From assembly GCF_000966285.1 (NCBI RefSeq), contig NZ_KQ031391.1, positions 3,693,208 through 3,757,207 of the forward strand: a stretch of 64,000 nucleotides of DNA. The letters are read 5' to 3'. Made by a program: the position numbers and the translations under genes. A model generated the notes under the pieces. It saw only the letters and a program-made list of their open reading frames with translations. It was not told the origin of the DNA and searched no databases. Source of the DNA: Pseudofrankia sp. DC12. GTDB taxonomy: Bacteria; Actinomycetota; Actinomycetes; Frankiales; Frankiaceae. Positions 41,042 to 49,506 of the stretch are shown here, piece after piece (position 1 is the stretch's first letter; every line of letters starts with the position of its first letter).

Positions 41042-41689
41042 GTGCGGTGCTTGTCGACGGGAAGACTGGTCAGCGCGCGGACGGCGCTGGCGACGGCGCT
41101 GGTGGTCGCGGCCGCCGCGGCCTGTGGCCCAGCCACCTCGTCCGAGTCGAGGGCTGCCGATCGTTCGCAACCGCCTTCCGCGTCCCCCTCGGTGGCTCCG
41201 TTGGCGAGCCCGGGAATCGCCGCTCGCGCCGACGGGGCGCCCTATTGCGGCGCGAGCCAGTACGTCGCGGAGATCACGGTCGAGAAGTGGTCGAACGGGG
41301 ACTTCCGGGTCTCGTTGTGGCCGACAGCCGAGGGCCGGCACGCCAGCGATCGGGACGCGGCCACCAACGTGATGTGGCAGGCGATTCGGCGGTGTCTCAC
41401 CCCGTCGGCCGGCTTCAGCGGCCTGGACGGCCCGGTCGGCGCCAGCCTGCAGGATCAGCTGCGCTGCCACGAGTCGCTCGCGCTCGTTCCGGCGCTGGGC
41501 GGCGGGAAGGGCTACGCCACCGGCGACACCTTCGATATCGAGAGCTGGCGGCCGACAGCCGGACCGACCCACTGGTTCTCGACGAAGTGCGGCAACACGC
41601 TCGGTACCGACCCGACCGGACCGCCGGTCAGGACCTACCGCCCGGACGGCGTCAAACCCCAGTACACCGCCAGCGGCGAGCACCAGTAG
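41042..41689 (+). CDS. DUF2599-like lipoprotein
   Basis: A 215-residue protein. The N-terminus (MRCLSTGRLVSARTALATAL then VVAAAAACG) is a lipoprotein signal with a Cys at the lipobox, so it should be exported and lipid-anchored. After a Ser/Pro-rich linker, VSLWPTAEGRHASDRDAATN, VMWQAIRRCL and LQDQLRCHES, then FDIESWRPTAGPTHW, match the DUF2599 domain, including its conserved Cys pair. The role is unknown. GTG 41042 is taken because it gives a full signal sequence. Confidence 0.82.
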   Translation: MRCLSTGRLVSARTALATALVVAAAAACGPATSSESRAADRSQPPSASPSVAPLASPGIAARADGAPYCGASQYVAEITVEKWSNGDFRVSLWPTAEGRHASDRDAATNVMWQAIRRCLTPSAGFSGLDGPVGASLQDQLRCHESLALVPALGGGKGYATGDTFDIESWRPTAGPTHWFSTKCGNTLGTDPTGPPVRTYRPDGVKPQYTASGEHQ

Positions 41690-41806
41690 CTGCCCGGGCC
41701 TCCCCAGCGAGCGGCTGGCTGGGCGGCTGCCCGGGACGAGTGGCCGGCTGGGCGGAAGCCCGAGCGGGGCCCGAAGTTGTCGGTACCGGCGGGCACGATA
41801 GGTCTC

Positions 41807-42481
41807 ATGGTCGGGACCGAGTTCGCGCAACCTGAGTCCGCGCAGTCCGAGTTCGCCCAGTCCGAGTCCGCGCAGTTCGGATTTGCCCAGTCCGGAGCGC
41901 GAGTCGGATTCGCGCTGTTCGAGACGCCGGTTGGTTGCTGCGGCGTCGCCTGGCGTGACGGGGACATCGTCCGCGTGGCGCTGCCGGCCCGGCCTGGAGG
42001 CCGCGACGAGGCGGCGGCCCGTGCGGCCACCCGGGCCTACCTGGCCGCCGCACAGCCCGACTCCGTCGAGGGAACGCCTCCACCCGAGGTGGCGGCGGCG
42101 ATCGATGGCATGATCGCGCTGCTCGCCGGCGAGCCGACCGACCTGACAGGTATCCGCGTCGACCTTGACGGGCTGCCCGAGTTCCACCAGCGGGTGTACG
42201 AGGTGACGCGGGCGATACCGCCCGGTTCGACGCTCACCTACGGTGAGGTCGCGGCCCGGCTCGGCATGCCGGGCGCGGCGCAGGCCGTCGGCCAGGCACT
42301 GGGCCGCAACCCGGTGCCGATCATAGTTCCCTGTCATCGGGTGCTGGCCGCCGGCGGCGCGCTCGGCGGGTTCTCGGCCCCTGGCGGCGCTGCGACGAAA
42401 CAGCGGATCCTGCGCATCGAGGGAGCCCTGCCGGCCCCGGCCCCGGCCCTCTTCGACGACCTGTTCGCCGACAGCCAGTAG
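41807..42481 (+). CDS. ogt: Methylated-DNA-protein cysteine methyltransferase
   Basis: A 224-residue repair protein. The C-terminal DNA-binding domain has YEVTRAIPPGSTLTYGEVAA and the active-site PVPIIVPCHRVLAAGGALGG, with acceptor Cys near residue 176. It transfers alkyl groups from O6-alkylguanine to itself, once per molecule. Residues 5-28 are an odd tandem repeat of a FAQ-S/P-E-S-A-Q unit, encoded by 15-bp DNA repeats, and are absent from usual Ogt proteins. ATG 41807 is preferred over TTG 41777; the real start may even follow the repeat. Confidence 0.93.
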   Translation: MVGTEFAQPESAQSEFAQSESAQFGFAQSGARVGFALFETPVGCCGVAWRDGDIVRVALPARPGGRDEAAARAATRAYLAAAQPDSVEGTPPPEVAAAIDGMIALLAGEPTDLTGIRVDLDGLPEFHQRVYEVTRAIPPGSTLTYGEVAARLGMPGAAQAVGQALGRNPVPIIVPCHRVLAAGGALGGFSAPGGAATKQRILRIEGALPAPAPALFDDLFADSQ

Positions 42482-42934
42482 GACTTTGTCAGGTCTCCTT
42501 GGTGGTGCTCCCGACTGCCAGTCTCGGTTACCCGGTTGGCGATCACCACCAGCCGGCCGCGCGGTAACCATCCATGATCCCCAGCTGCGCAGGGGAAACA
42601 GGCATCCGACGCCCCGATATTGACCTTTTATCCCTGCGCAACTGGCGATCACAACTGACAGGCCGACCCCAGACCGGCCGGAGATCACCAGCTGGGCCCG
42701 CAAACCGGCGCAACCACGAGCGACCTGATCGCTGACTGGGATGGAGAACGGCGCCCTGCGTCCGATTTGCCCCTGTCTCATACGTAATTCACGATCACGG
42801 CCGGCCAGGCTGCCCGTGCGGCCTGGAGATCGCTGACCGGGTATCGAACCTGGCCTACGCCCGGTCGGCTCGGGCGATGTGTGACCCGCGTCGGCCGTCA
42901 CATCGGGCCGAGGGAACGGCTGGCACCGAAATTA
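42482..42934. other. Intergenic without supportable genes
   Basis: About 450 bases between the alkyltransferase gene and the exporter operon. Open frames on the minus strand have no ribosome sites or family features. I see no repeat. Confidence 0.45.
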
Positions 42935-42967
42935 GTTGTAGTCTGGTAACTATTAACGATCTACAAC
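42935..42967. promoter_or_regulatory. Inverted repeat before the MFS-MarR operon
   Basis: GTTGTAG (42935-42941) and CTACAAC (42961-42967) are perfect inverted copies enclosing an A/T-rich GTAACTATTAACG centre that probably contains the -10 box. The arrangement suits a MarR-type operator controlling the exporter and its own regulator. Confidence 0.6.
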
Positions 42968-42982
42968 GGTCTCGGAGGCCCT

Positions 42983-44566
42983 GTGACCACCAGTTCCTCC
43001 ATCTCCGGTCCCTCGGCGGACGCCAGTCCCGCGCCGGCCGGACCGCCTGAGCAGGCGGGATCGCGGCCTGCCGGGCCACCCACGGGGGAGACCCTGGGCA
43101 AGGGCCGGCGCTACGTTGTGCTGGCGATCTGCTGCTCGAGCCTGTTCATCGTCGGGCTGGACACGACGATCCTGAACGTCGGCCTGCCGTCGCTGAAGCG
43201 TGACCTGCACGCGCCCGACTCCGGCCTGCAGTGGACGATCGACGCCTACGGGCTGATGATCGCGAGCCTGCTGCTCTTCTCCGGCTCGATGGGTGACCGC
43301 CTGGGACGCAAGCGGGTGTTCAGGACCGGGCTGACGCTGTTCTCCGCGGGCTCGTTGCTGTGCAGCCTCGCGCCGGGGCTTGGCTGGCTGATCGCGTTCC
43401 GGATGCTCCAGGCAGTCGGCGGCTCGATGCTCAACCCGGTCGCCATGGCCATCATCACGAACACCTTCACGGAGCGACGCGAGCGAGCCCGCGCCATCGG
43501 CGTCTGGGGCGCCGTGATCGGCCTGAGCATGGCCCTCGGCCCGGTGCTCGGCGGCGTGCTGGTGGATGGCGTCGGCTGGCGGGCGATCTTCTGGATCAAC
43601 GTGCCGATCGGCCTGGCCGCGATGGTGCTGACCGGGCTGTATGTGCCGGAGTCGAATGCCCCACGGGCCCGTCGCTTCGATCCGGCGGGCCAGATCCTCG
43701 TCGCCGCGACGCTGGGTACGCTGACCTATGGGATCATCGAGGCGCCGTCGGCCGGCTGGGCGTCCACCCGGACGATCGTGATGTTCGTGATCGCCGCCGC
43801 CGCGCTCATCGGCCTCGTCATCGTCGAGACGCGTCGCGAGGAAGCCTTGCTGGACATGCGGTTCTTCCGCAGCGTGCCCTTCTCTGGCGCGACCGGAATC
43901 GCCGTCTGCGCCTTTGCCGCCCTGGGTGGCTTCCTGTTCCTGAACACGCTGTACCTGCAGAACGTGCGGGGCTACTCAGCCCTGCACGCCGGGCTCATGA
44001 CGCTGCCCATGGCGGCGTTCGCCGCCATCATGCCGCCGATCTCCGGCCGGCTCGTCGGCAGCCGTGGCCCGCGGCCGTCGTTGGTCGTCGCCGGTATCGC
44101 GCTGCCCGCCAGCGGTCTGCTGCTGACGTTCCTCGGCCCGCATACCAGCCTTGTTCTGCTCGTTTCCGCGTACGTGCTGTTCGGCATCGGGTTCGGGATG
44201 GTCAACGCGCCGATCACCAACACCGCGGTCTCGGGGATGCCGGTGACCCAGGCCGGGGTGGCGGCAGCGGTGGCCTCGACCAGCCGGCAGATCGGGTCCG
44301 CACTCGGCGTGGCCATCCTCGGGTCGGTGGCCGCGCACAGCGCGGCCGGCCAGGTCGGCCGGGCCACGATCGACCCGACCAGCGCCCCGGCGTGGTGGAT
44401 CATGGTTGGCTGCGGCGCCGCCATCGGCGTGCTGGGTGTGCTGACGACCGGCTCCTGGGCTCGCGGGACCGCCGCGCGGACCGCGGCGCTGTTCAGCGCC
44501 CAGCCCGCGCCGCCCGAGCGGACCACGTCGCTCTCCGGGGCCGGTGCGGACGGACGGGCGGCATGA
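42983..44566 (+). CDS. DHA2-type MFS multidrug exporter
   Basis: A 527-residue transporter with about 14 membrane helices. Motif A is SGSMGDRLGRKRVFRTG, motif C is in GAVIGLSMALGPVLGGVLVD, and the first helix has the typical LDTTILNVGLPSLKRDL of the EmrB/QacA group. It should export toxic compounds or metabolites by proton antiport. GTG 42983 follows CGGAGG. Its stop overlaps the MarR gene (ATGA). The N-terminal 35 residues are a Pro/Ser-rich cytoplasmic extension. Confidence 0.92.
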   Translation: MTTSSSISGPSADASPAPAGPPEQAGSRPAGPPTGETLGKGRRYVVLAICCSSLFIVGLDTTILNVGLPSLKRDLHAPDSGLQWTIDAYGLMIASLLLFSGSMGDRLGRKRVFRTGLTLFSAGSLLCSLAPGLGWLIAFRMLQAVGGSMLNPVAMAIITNTFTERRERARAIGVWGAVIGLSMALGPVLGGVLVDGVGWRAIFWINVPIGLAAMVLTGLYVPESNAPRARRFDPAGQILVAATLGTLTYGIIEAPSAGWASTRTIVMFVIAAAALIGLVIVETRREEALLDMRFFRSVPFSGATGIAVCAFAALGGFLFLNTLYLQNVRGYSALHAGLMTLPMAAFAAIMPPISGRLVGSRGPRPSLVVAGIALPASGLLLTFLGPHTSLVLLVSAYVLFGIGFGMVNAPITNTAVSGMPVTQAGVAAAVASTSRQIGSALGVAILGSVAAHSAAGQVGRATIDPTSAPAWWIMVGCGAAIGVLGVLTTGSWARGTAARTAALFSAQPAPPERTTSLSGAGADGRAA

Positions 44567-45063
44567 CCACGGGGACGCCCGCGCCGCAGGCCGAGACGAC
44601 GGTCGAGGTCGCTGGCCCGCCCGCCGTGCCGGACACCGGACCTCGGCCGGCTGCCGACGACGCCGCGGCGCGGGTCTGGCGGCGGATGCGGGAGCTGGTG
44701 CTGGGCCGCAACGAGCGGCGGCGTGAAGTCTGCGAGGCGCTGGATCTCAGCTTCATCCGGGTCAAGGCGCTGCTCAGCCTGCGCCCTGGGCCACGCCCCA
44801 TGCGGGACCTTGCCACCGCCCTCGCGATCGACCGCCCGTACGCCACCGTCGTCATCGACGAGCTGGAACGGCGCGGGCTGGTCGCTCGGACCATCCACCC
44901 GAACGATCGCCGCTGCCGGCAGGTCTCGCTCACGGCTGCCGGCGAGGACGCGGCCCGCGAGGCGGACCGGATTCTCAGTGACCCGCCGCCCGCCCTCGCC
45001 GCGCTGCCCCCCGCCGATCTCGCGGCGTTCGACCGCCTCACCGCCGCGCTGGAGTCCTGGTGA
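44563..45063 (+). CDS. MarR-family regulator of the MFS exporter
   Basis: A 166-residue MarR regulator with FIRVKALLSLRPGPRPMRDL, ATALAIDRPYATVVIDELER and RTIHPNDRRCRQVSLTAAGE, which are the recognition helix and wing. It is translated with the exporter through an ATGA overlap and probably represses the operon from the inverted repeat at 42935, releasing it when it binds a substrate of the pump. The first 35 residues are Pro/Thr-rich and probably disordered. Confidence 0.92.
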   Translation: MTTGTPAPQAETTVEVAGPPAVPDTGPRPAADDAAARVWRRMRELVLGRNERRREVCEALDLSFIRVKALLSLRPGPRPMRDLATALAIDRPYATVVIDELERRGLVARTIHPNDRRCRQVSLTAAGEDAAREADRILSDPPPALAALPPADLAAFDRLTAALESW

Positions 45064-45081
45064 CACTGGTCGTCGTAGTGA

Positions 45082-45924
45082 TCAGGCTCGCGTGACGGCT
45101 CGGGCTCGGGCCCAGAAGGCGTCGAACAGGGTGTAGGAAGCCGCCCGCGAGGTGTCGGACCGCCGGGCGATCTCGTCGCGCAGCGAGGCGAGCCGCACGC
45201 CGGCCCGGGCCAGCTCCCGGTCGAAGCCGGTCGCCTGCCAGACGCCGGCCCAGGTCTCGAAGACGGCCGGGGTGATCTCGGGGTGGAACTGGACCCCGAG
45301 ATGCGGGCCGAGGCGGAACGCCTGCTCGGCGCCCGGTGTCCAGCCGAGGCGCTGGGCACCGGGCGGCACTGTGAACGTGTCCCAGTGGGCTTCCATCCAC
45401 GGTCCGGCCGGCAGCTCCGCCTGGTCGGCCGTCGTGACCGAGAACCAGCCCAGCTCCGGTCGCTCGGCCCGCCGCACGGAGCCGCCCAGCGCCCGGGCCA
45501 GCACCTGGCCGCCGAAGCAGATGCCCAGCACGGGCGTGCCGAGCCGGACCGCGGCGCGCAGGAAGGCCAGCTCGCCGGCCAGCCACGGGATCGTGTCGTC
45601 GAACGCCGACCGATCCGAGCCCATGATCACGATGAGGTCGAGCGAGGCCGGGTCCGGGAACAGCCGCTCGCCCGCGGTCACCACGTCGAAGCGGATCCCG
45701 TGCTGGGTCATGCGGTCCGCGATCGTGCCGAGCTCGCCCGCCGCGGCGACGCCGCTCACGTCGTGAACGACGATGACCGCCTCGGCACCGCCTGAGCCGT
45801 CATCGCGCCGGTGGCGCCCGCCGCCGGCACGGATCCCGCCGCCCTGTCCGTCGCGCCCGGGGTGGTTGCCGTCGTAGTCGTCGCCGCCATGCTCGGCCGT
45901 CTCCGGGCCGATCGCCGTCGTCAT
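45082..45924 (-). CDS. Type 1 glutamine amidotransferase
   Basis: A 280-residue class-I glutamine-amidotransferase-like protein. The nucleophile is in VLGICFGGQVLARALGG (Cys), and the His-Glu pair in HLGVQFHPEITPAVFETWA. It likely hydrolyses a gamma-glutamyl amide or acts on a gamma-glutamyl compound, as in stand-alone GMP-synthase-like amidotransferases. An N-terminal Gly/Asp/His-rich stretch of about 45 residues precedes the domain. The true start may therefore be internal, near VIVVHDVSGVAAAG. No synthetase partner is adjacent. Confidence 0.85.
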   Translation of the reverse strand: MTTAIGPETAEHGGDDYDGNHPGRDGQGGGIRAGGGRHRRDDGSGGAEAVIVVHDVSGVAAAGELGTIADRMTQHGIRFDVVTAGERLFPDPASLDLIVIMGSDRSAFDDTIPWLAGELAFLRAAVRLGTPVLGICFGGQVLARALGGSVRRAERPELGWFSVTTADQAELPAGPWMEAHWDTFTVPPGAQRLGWTPGAEQAFRLGPHLGVQFHPEITPAVFETWAGVWQATGFDRELARAGVRLASLRDEIARRSDTSRAASYTLFDAFWARARAVTRA

Positions 45925-46173
45925 CGTCCTCCGTCCACGGCTGTCAGCCTGCCGTTGCCATCGTCGCCGTGGGCCGGGCTGGGCCCGGATCCGCGTGAGG
46001 AGAAGGGCTCACCGGTTTCAGAGACGTACACACGATGCGCGCGGGCGGTCCGTCTGCCCCGATCGTCCTCCCACTTCGGCGTGTCGAACAGGAAACGTGA
46101 CGCCTCGAACTCCTGAAGACCCTGGTACGGCCCGGTGACGTCGGCGCGGAGCGCGCCCTCGCACGGACCGCGG

Positions 46174-47307
46174 CTAGACGGCGAGCAGCAGGAACGGAGC
46201 GGCCAGAATGGCGGCCGCGGCGGTGTAGGCGGCGGCGGGCTGCCACCACGGGACGGCCGGCGGGTCCAGCAGCCGGACGATGCGGGCGATCACTGGCGAG
46301 CGGGACGGCGGCTCGGTGTCTGCCGGTTCGGCGCGGGTGCCTGTCGCCAGTGGGCCTGCCGGCCCGGAGGTGTCGGGGCTCCCGCTGACGCCGAGGGTGC
46401 CCGCGGGAATGAGGGAGCGCGTGACTCCCAGCTGGGCGAGGGCCCGGGCGAGCGTCCTGCCGCTGGTCCGGCGGGCCGCGGCGTCGTCGGCGAGCATCTC
46501 GACCAGGAGCGAAACCGCCGCGGTCGCCTCCCAGGCTGGCCGCAGGAACGGGAAGGTCTGCTGCCAGGCGATGAACGGCTGGATGACCAGGTCGTGGCGA
46601 CCGGTGACGTGCGCGTCCTCGTGCGCGAGGACGGCACGCAGCTCGCGCGGGCCGAGCGTGGTCAGCAGCCCACGGGACACCACGACCCGGGCGTGCCGGA
46701 CTCCCGGGACGCAGTAGGCGACGGCCACCGGGTGGTCCAGGATCCGCAACCCGACGTGTCCGCACAGCTCGCAGCCGTCCGAGCCACGGGCGTGGTAGCC
46801 GTGCCGGATCGAGGCCAGCGGCGTCCAGTCCTGGATGCGGTGGTGGCGCGGCCGCGGCGCGGCGGCCGGGAGCTCCACGGGCGTGGCGGCCGAGCGGCAG
46901 TCCTCAGTGTGATCGTCACCGGTCAGGTCGACGATGTGGCGGTGATGGCTGCGGCGGCGCAGCGTGGCGAAGGTCGACGAGGCGAGTACGCCGAACAGCC
47001 GGCTGGCCAGGGCAGCGACCAGGCCGAGGCCGACGACGCTCAGCCAGTCCAGCCCCGACAGCGGCTGGCCCTTGGCGAGGTTATGGACGTGGTGGGCGAT
47101 TGCCCGGGGCGTCGAGCCCGACAGCGGCGCGACCGTGAACGCGATCGCGGCCAGCAGCGCGCAGACTCCACCGGCGAGGCCGATCGCCTGCCACAGCACG
47201 ATCGCGGCCCGGGGGCAGCCGTGCGTCCAGCGAGCACCGGCGAGCAGCCGCGGCACCGGCCACGCCAGCACCGCGGCGAACAGCGTGAGAGCGGCCGCCG
47301 TCGTCAT
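46174..47307 (-). CDS. M56-family (BlaR1-like) metallopeptidase
   Basis: A 377-residue membrane metalloprotease. Two or three hydrophobic helices lie in the first 110 residues, the zinc motif is HEDAH in LRAVLAHEDAHVTGRHD (near residue 228), and two more helices end the protein. There is no penicillin-binding sensor domain. It is the signal-transducing partner of the BlaI-like repressor encoded just upstream; cleavage of that repressor would switch on target genes. Its last 30 residues form a membrane anchor (AAAYTAAAAILAAPFLLLAV). Confidence 0.88.
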   Translation of the reverse strand: MTTAAALTLFAAVLAWPVPRLLAGARWTHGCPRAAIVLWQAIGLAGGVCALLAAIAFTVAPLSGSTPRAIAHHVHNLAKGQPLSGLDWLSVVGLGLVAALASRLFGVLASSTFATLRRRSHHRHIVDLTGDDHTEDCRSAATPVELPAAAPRPRHHRIQDWTPLASIRHGYHARGSDGCELCGHVGLRILDHPVAVAYCVPGVRHARVVVSRGLLTTLGPRELRAVLAHEDAHVTGRHDLVIQPFIAWQQTFPFLRPAWEATAAVSLLVEMLADDAAARRTSGRTLARALAQLGVTRSLIPAGTLGVSGSPDTSGPAGPLATGTRAEPADTEPPSRSPVIARIVRLLDPPAVPWWQPAAAYTAAAAILAAPFLLLAV

Positions 47308-47379
47308 GTCGACGCAACGTTACCGCCATCCGCCAAATCGGGCGACGATGCGGAATCGCGTCGGTTAGGTCGCACAGCG

Positions 47380-47862
47380 TCAGCTCAGGTCGTCACTGTC
47401 AGTGGTAGTCGGTTCCGTGGCCGTGTCGGTCGGGCCATGGGGCCGGTCGGTCTCCGGGCCGGTCCCGATGGCCTCGGCAAGGCCCAGCTGCGTGGGCTCC
47501 GCCTCGGTGGGCAGGGCGAGTGCGCGGCGCAGGATCTCGGCTTCCTCGGCGGAGACGGCGCCGACGAAGCGGACCAGCGCGGAACCACGGTCGTCCGCGG
47601 TGCCCAGCGCCTCCAGCATCGCGTCGGCGACGACCGCTTCACGCGCGTCGGCGGCCTTGTACCGGTGCGCCCGGGCCGCCCGCTGGCGCTGCACGAATCC
47701 CTTGCGCTCCAGTCGTTCGAGCACGGTGAGCACGGTCGTGTAGGCGAGGTCGCGCTCATGATGAAGCCGGGCGGCGACCTCTCGCGCGGTCAGCCAGCCG
47801 ACGGAGTCCCACAACACATCCATGACCGAGCGTTCGAGGTCTCCCAGCCGCGCCATGATCAT
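47380..47862 (-). CDS. BlaI/MecI-type repressor
   Basis: A 160-residue winged-helix repressor: LGDLERSVMDVLWDSVGWLT, AREVAARLHHERDLAYTTVL then TVLERLERKGFVQRQRAARA. The C-terminal tail is acidic and Thr-rich. It binds upstream of its own operon and is inactivated by the M56 protease downstream. The mRNA is probably leaderless: TAAAAT lies about 6 bases before ATG 47862, and no ribosome site is present. A CTACAC-G-GCGTA symmetric segment overlaps that promoter and may be the operator. Confidence 0.9.
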   Translation of the reverse strand: MIMARLGDLERSVMDVLWDSVGWLTAREVAARLHHERDLAYTTVLTVLERLERKGFVQRQRAARAHRYKAADAREAVVADAMLEALGTADDRGSALVRFVGAVSAEEAEILRRALALPTEAEPTQLGLAEAIGTGPETDRPHGPTDTATEPTTTDSDDLS

Positions 47863-47976
47863 AATTTTACGCCGTGTAGAAGATCGTGTGCTGGCGAAAC
47901 CAATTACTTGACCGGCCTGGACCGCCGCGGCCCTCCGCGTCGGGGGCGCCAGCCTGCTGGCGTGACGCCGCGAGGA

Positions 47977-48037
47977 CCGGGTCATACCTCGTGGCCCGCG
48001 GAAGGGGCGCGAGTCGCGACCACGAGGTATGACCCGG
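47977..48037. repeat. Perfect 18-bp inverted repeat with 25-bp spacer
   Basis: CCGGGTCATACCTCGTGG (47977-47994) and its exact complement CCACGAGGTATGACCCGG (48020-48037) flank a 25-base GC-rich loop. It lies between the BlaI start and the CPBP gene. There is no T-run on either side. It could be a strong mRNA hairpin, a cruciform or an operator. Confidence 0.75.
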
Positions 48038-49309
48038 CCGGGCTCGGCTGCGCTGGATCGCGAGGATCGTTCGCTCCTGGCTCAGGAGTCTGGGCTACCG
48101 TCCGGGCATGCGGCAGGCAAGCGTCCTCGGACGATCCGCGGCGCCGGGACAATTGGCGGCGCCCGGGCGGTTGGCGGCGCCCGGGCGATCGACGTCACTG
48201 CGATGACAGGCGGCACGGGGACGTCCGACGGCACGGGAGCGCCCAGTAGCACGGGGACGTCCGACAGCATGTGGGCGGCTGGCGGTCGCGTGGCTGGCCG
48301 TCATGTGGCCGGTGGTGATGTGGCCGGTGGTGATGTGGCTGGCACCATCGTCGGGCAGGCGTCCGGCGCGGGTGCGCCCGGGTCAGCGACGGCAACCGGG
48401 GTCCGGGCTCCCGCGCTGGCGGCCGGCGAACGGCTGGGGCGGCGGGATCTCATTACCGAGATCTGGCTGCTGCTCGCGGTATCGCTGGGCATGTCCGGGC
48501 TCTTCGCGCTTATCCGCTACATCGGCGCCGTTACCCGTGGCCCACTGCGAGGCCAAGTCGCCTTGCTCAACGGCTCAGCCGCGCCGGGGCGCCCGTGGCT
48601 GGATCTCGCGCTGCAGCTCGCCGGACTGTTGGCGGACGTGGCCCCGGCCTTCCTCGCGGTTCACCTGCTGTCTCGGCATTGCCTGCCTTTCCTGGCGTCG
48701 CGGCCGGTCACTGCGGGCAGCCCGAGGTCTCCGCTGCGGTGGGCGAGGTGGCCCGGCCGTGGGCGTCGTCAGGACCGGAGCTCCGAGGCGTCCTACGGGC
48801 TACGTCGCGGGTTCGCGTCGATCGGCTTCGACGGCCGCCACCTCGGTACCGACCTCGCCCTGGGTGCCGCGATCGCCGCCTGCGTCGGCGGTACCGGTCT
48901 GGGCCTGTACCTGCTGGCGTGGCACAGCGGCGCGAGCCTGACCGTCGCCCCGTCCGGGCTGCCGGAGGTGTGGTGGCGAATCCCGGTGCTGCTGCTCTCG
49001 GCGCTGCAGAACGCGGTGACCGAGGAGGTCATCGTCGGCGGCTACCTGCTGGCCCGGCTGCGCGAGCTCGGCTGGGGAGACCGGCGGTCGCTCGCCGCGA
49101 GCGCCGTGCTTCGTGGCTCGTACCACCTCTACCAGGGCCTGGGCGGTTTCTTTGGGAACCTGGCGATGGGCGTGCTGTTCGGCTGGCTCTTCCAGCGGCG
49201 CGGCCGGGTGGTGCCGATGATCGTGGCACACACCCTGATCGACTCGGTGGCGTTCGTCGGTTATGTGGCGTTGGCCGGATCGGTTTCCTGGCTGCCAACT
49301 TCCGGATAA
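48029..49309 (+). CDS. CPBP-family intramembrane metalloprotease
   Basis: A protein of up to 426 residues. The protease core has TEEVIVGGYLLARL (the Glu-Glu of motif 1, though the Arg of EExxxR is not in place), VLRGSYHLYQGLGG (motif 2 His) and MIVAHTLIDSVAFVG (motif 3 His and Asp). It has about six to eight membrane helices, and the membrane part begins near LITEIWLLLAVSLG (about 48450). The first ~130 residues are Gly/Thr/Val repeats and the first ATG lies inside the 18-bp inverted repeat, so a later start (for example 48203 or 48268) is likely. Confidence 0.85.
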   Translation: MTRPGSAALDREDRSLLAQESGLPSGHAAGKRPRTIRGAGTIGGARAVGGARAIDVTAMTGGTGTSDGTGAPSSTGTSDSMWAAGGRVAGRHVAGGDVAGGDVAGTIVGQASGAGAPGSATATGVRAPALAAGERLGRRDLITEIWLLLAVSLGMSGLFALIRYIGAVTRGPLRGQVALLNGSAAPGRPWLDLALQLAGLLADVAPAFLAVHLLSRHCLPFLASRPVTAGSPRSPLRWARWPGRGRRQDRSSEASYGLRRGFASIGFDGRHLGTDLALGAAIAACVGGTGLGLYLLAWHSGASLTVAPSGLPEVWWRIPVLLLSALQNAVTEEVIVGGYLLARLRELGWGDRRSLAASAVLRGSYHLYQGLGGFFGNLAMGVLFGWLFQRRGRVVPMIVAHTLIDSVAFVGYVALAGSVSWLPTSG

Positions 49310-49506
49310 CAATAGGGGAACAGAAGGCGAACCGGGGGTGTCGTCCCGGCGGGCTGGCTCGGTGTGGGCCGTTCCCCGTCGGCTCCCGGTGGGCTGAGCG
49401 TCGCGCGTCGCGCGTCGCGCGGGCCTCGGGCCTCGGGCCCGGCCGCCGCATGCGGCCGGGGTCGGAGACGGCTACCGGGAGCGAGGGCTCCGAAAGGGGA
49501 CGCGCA

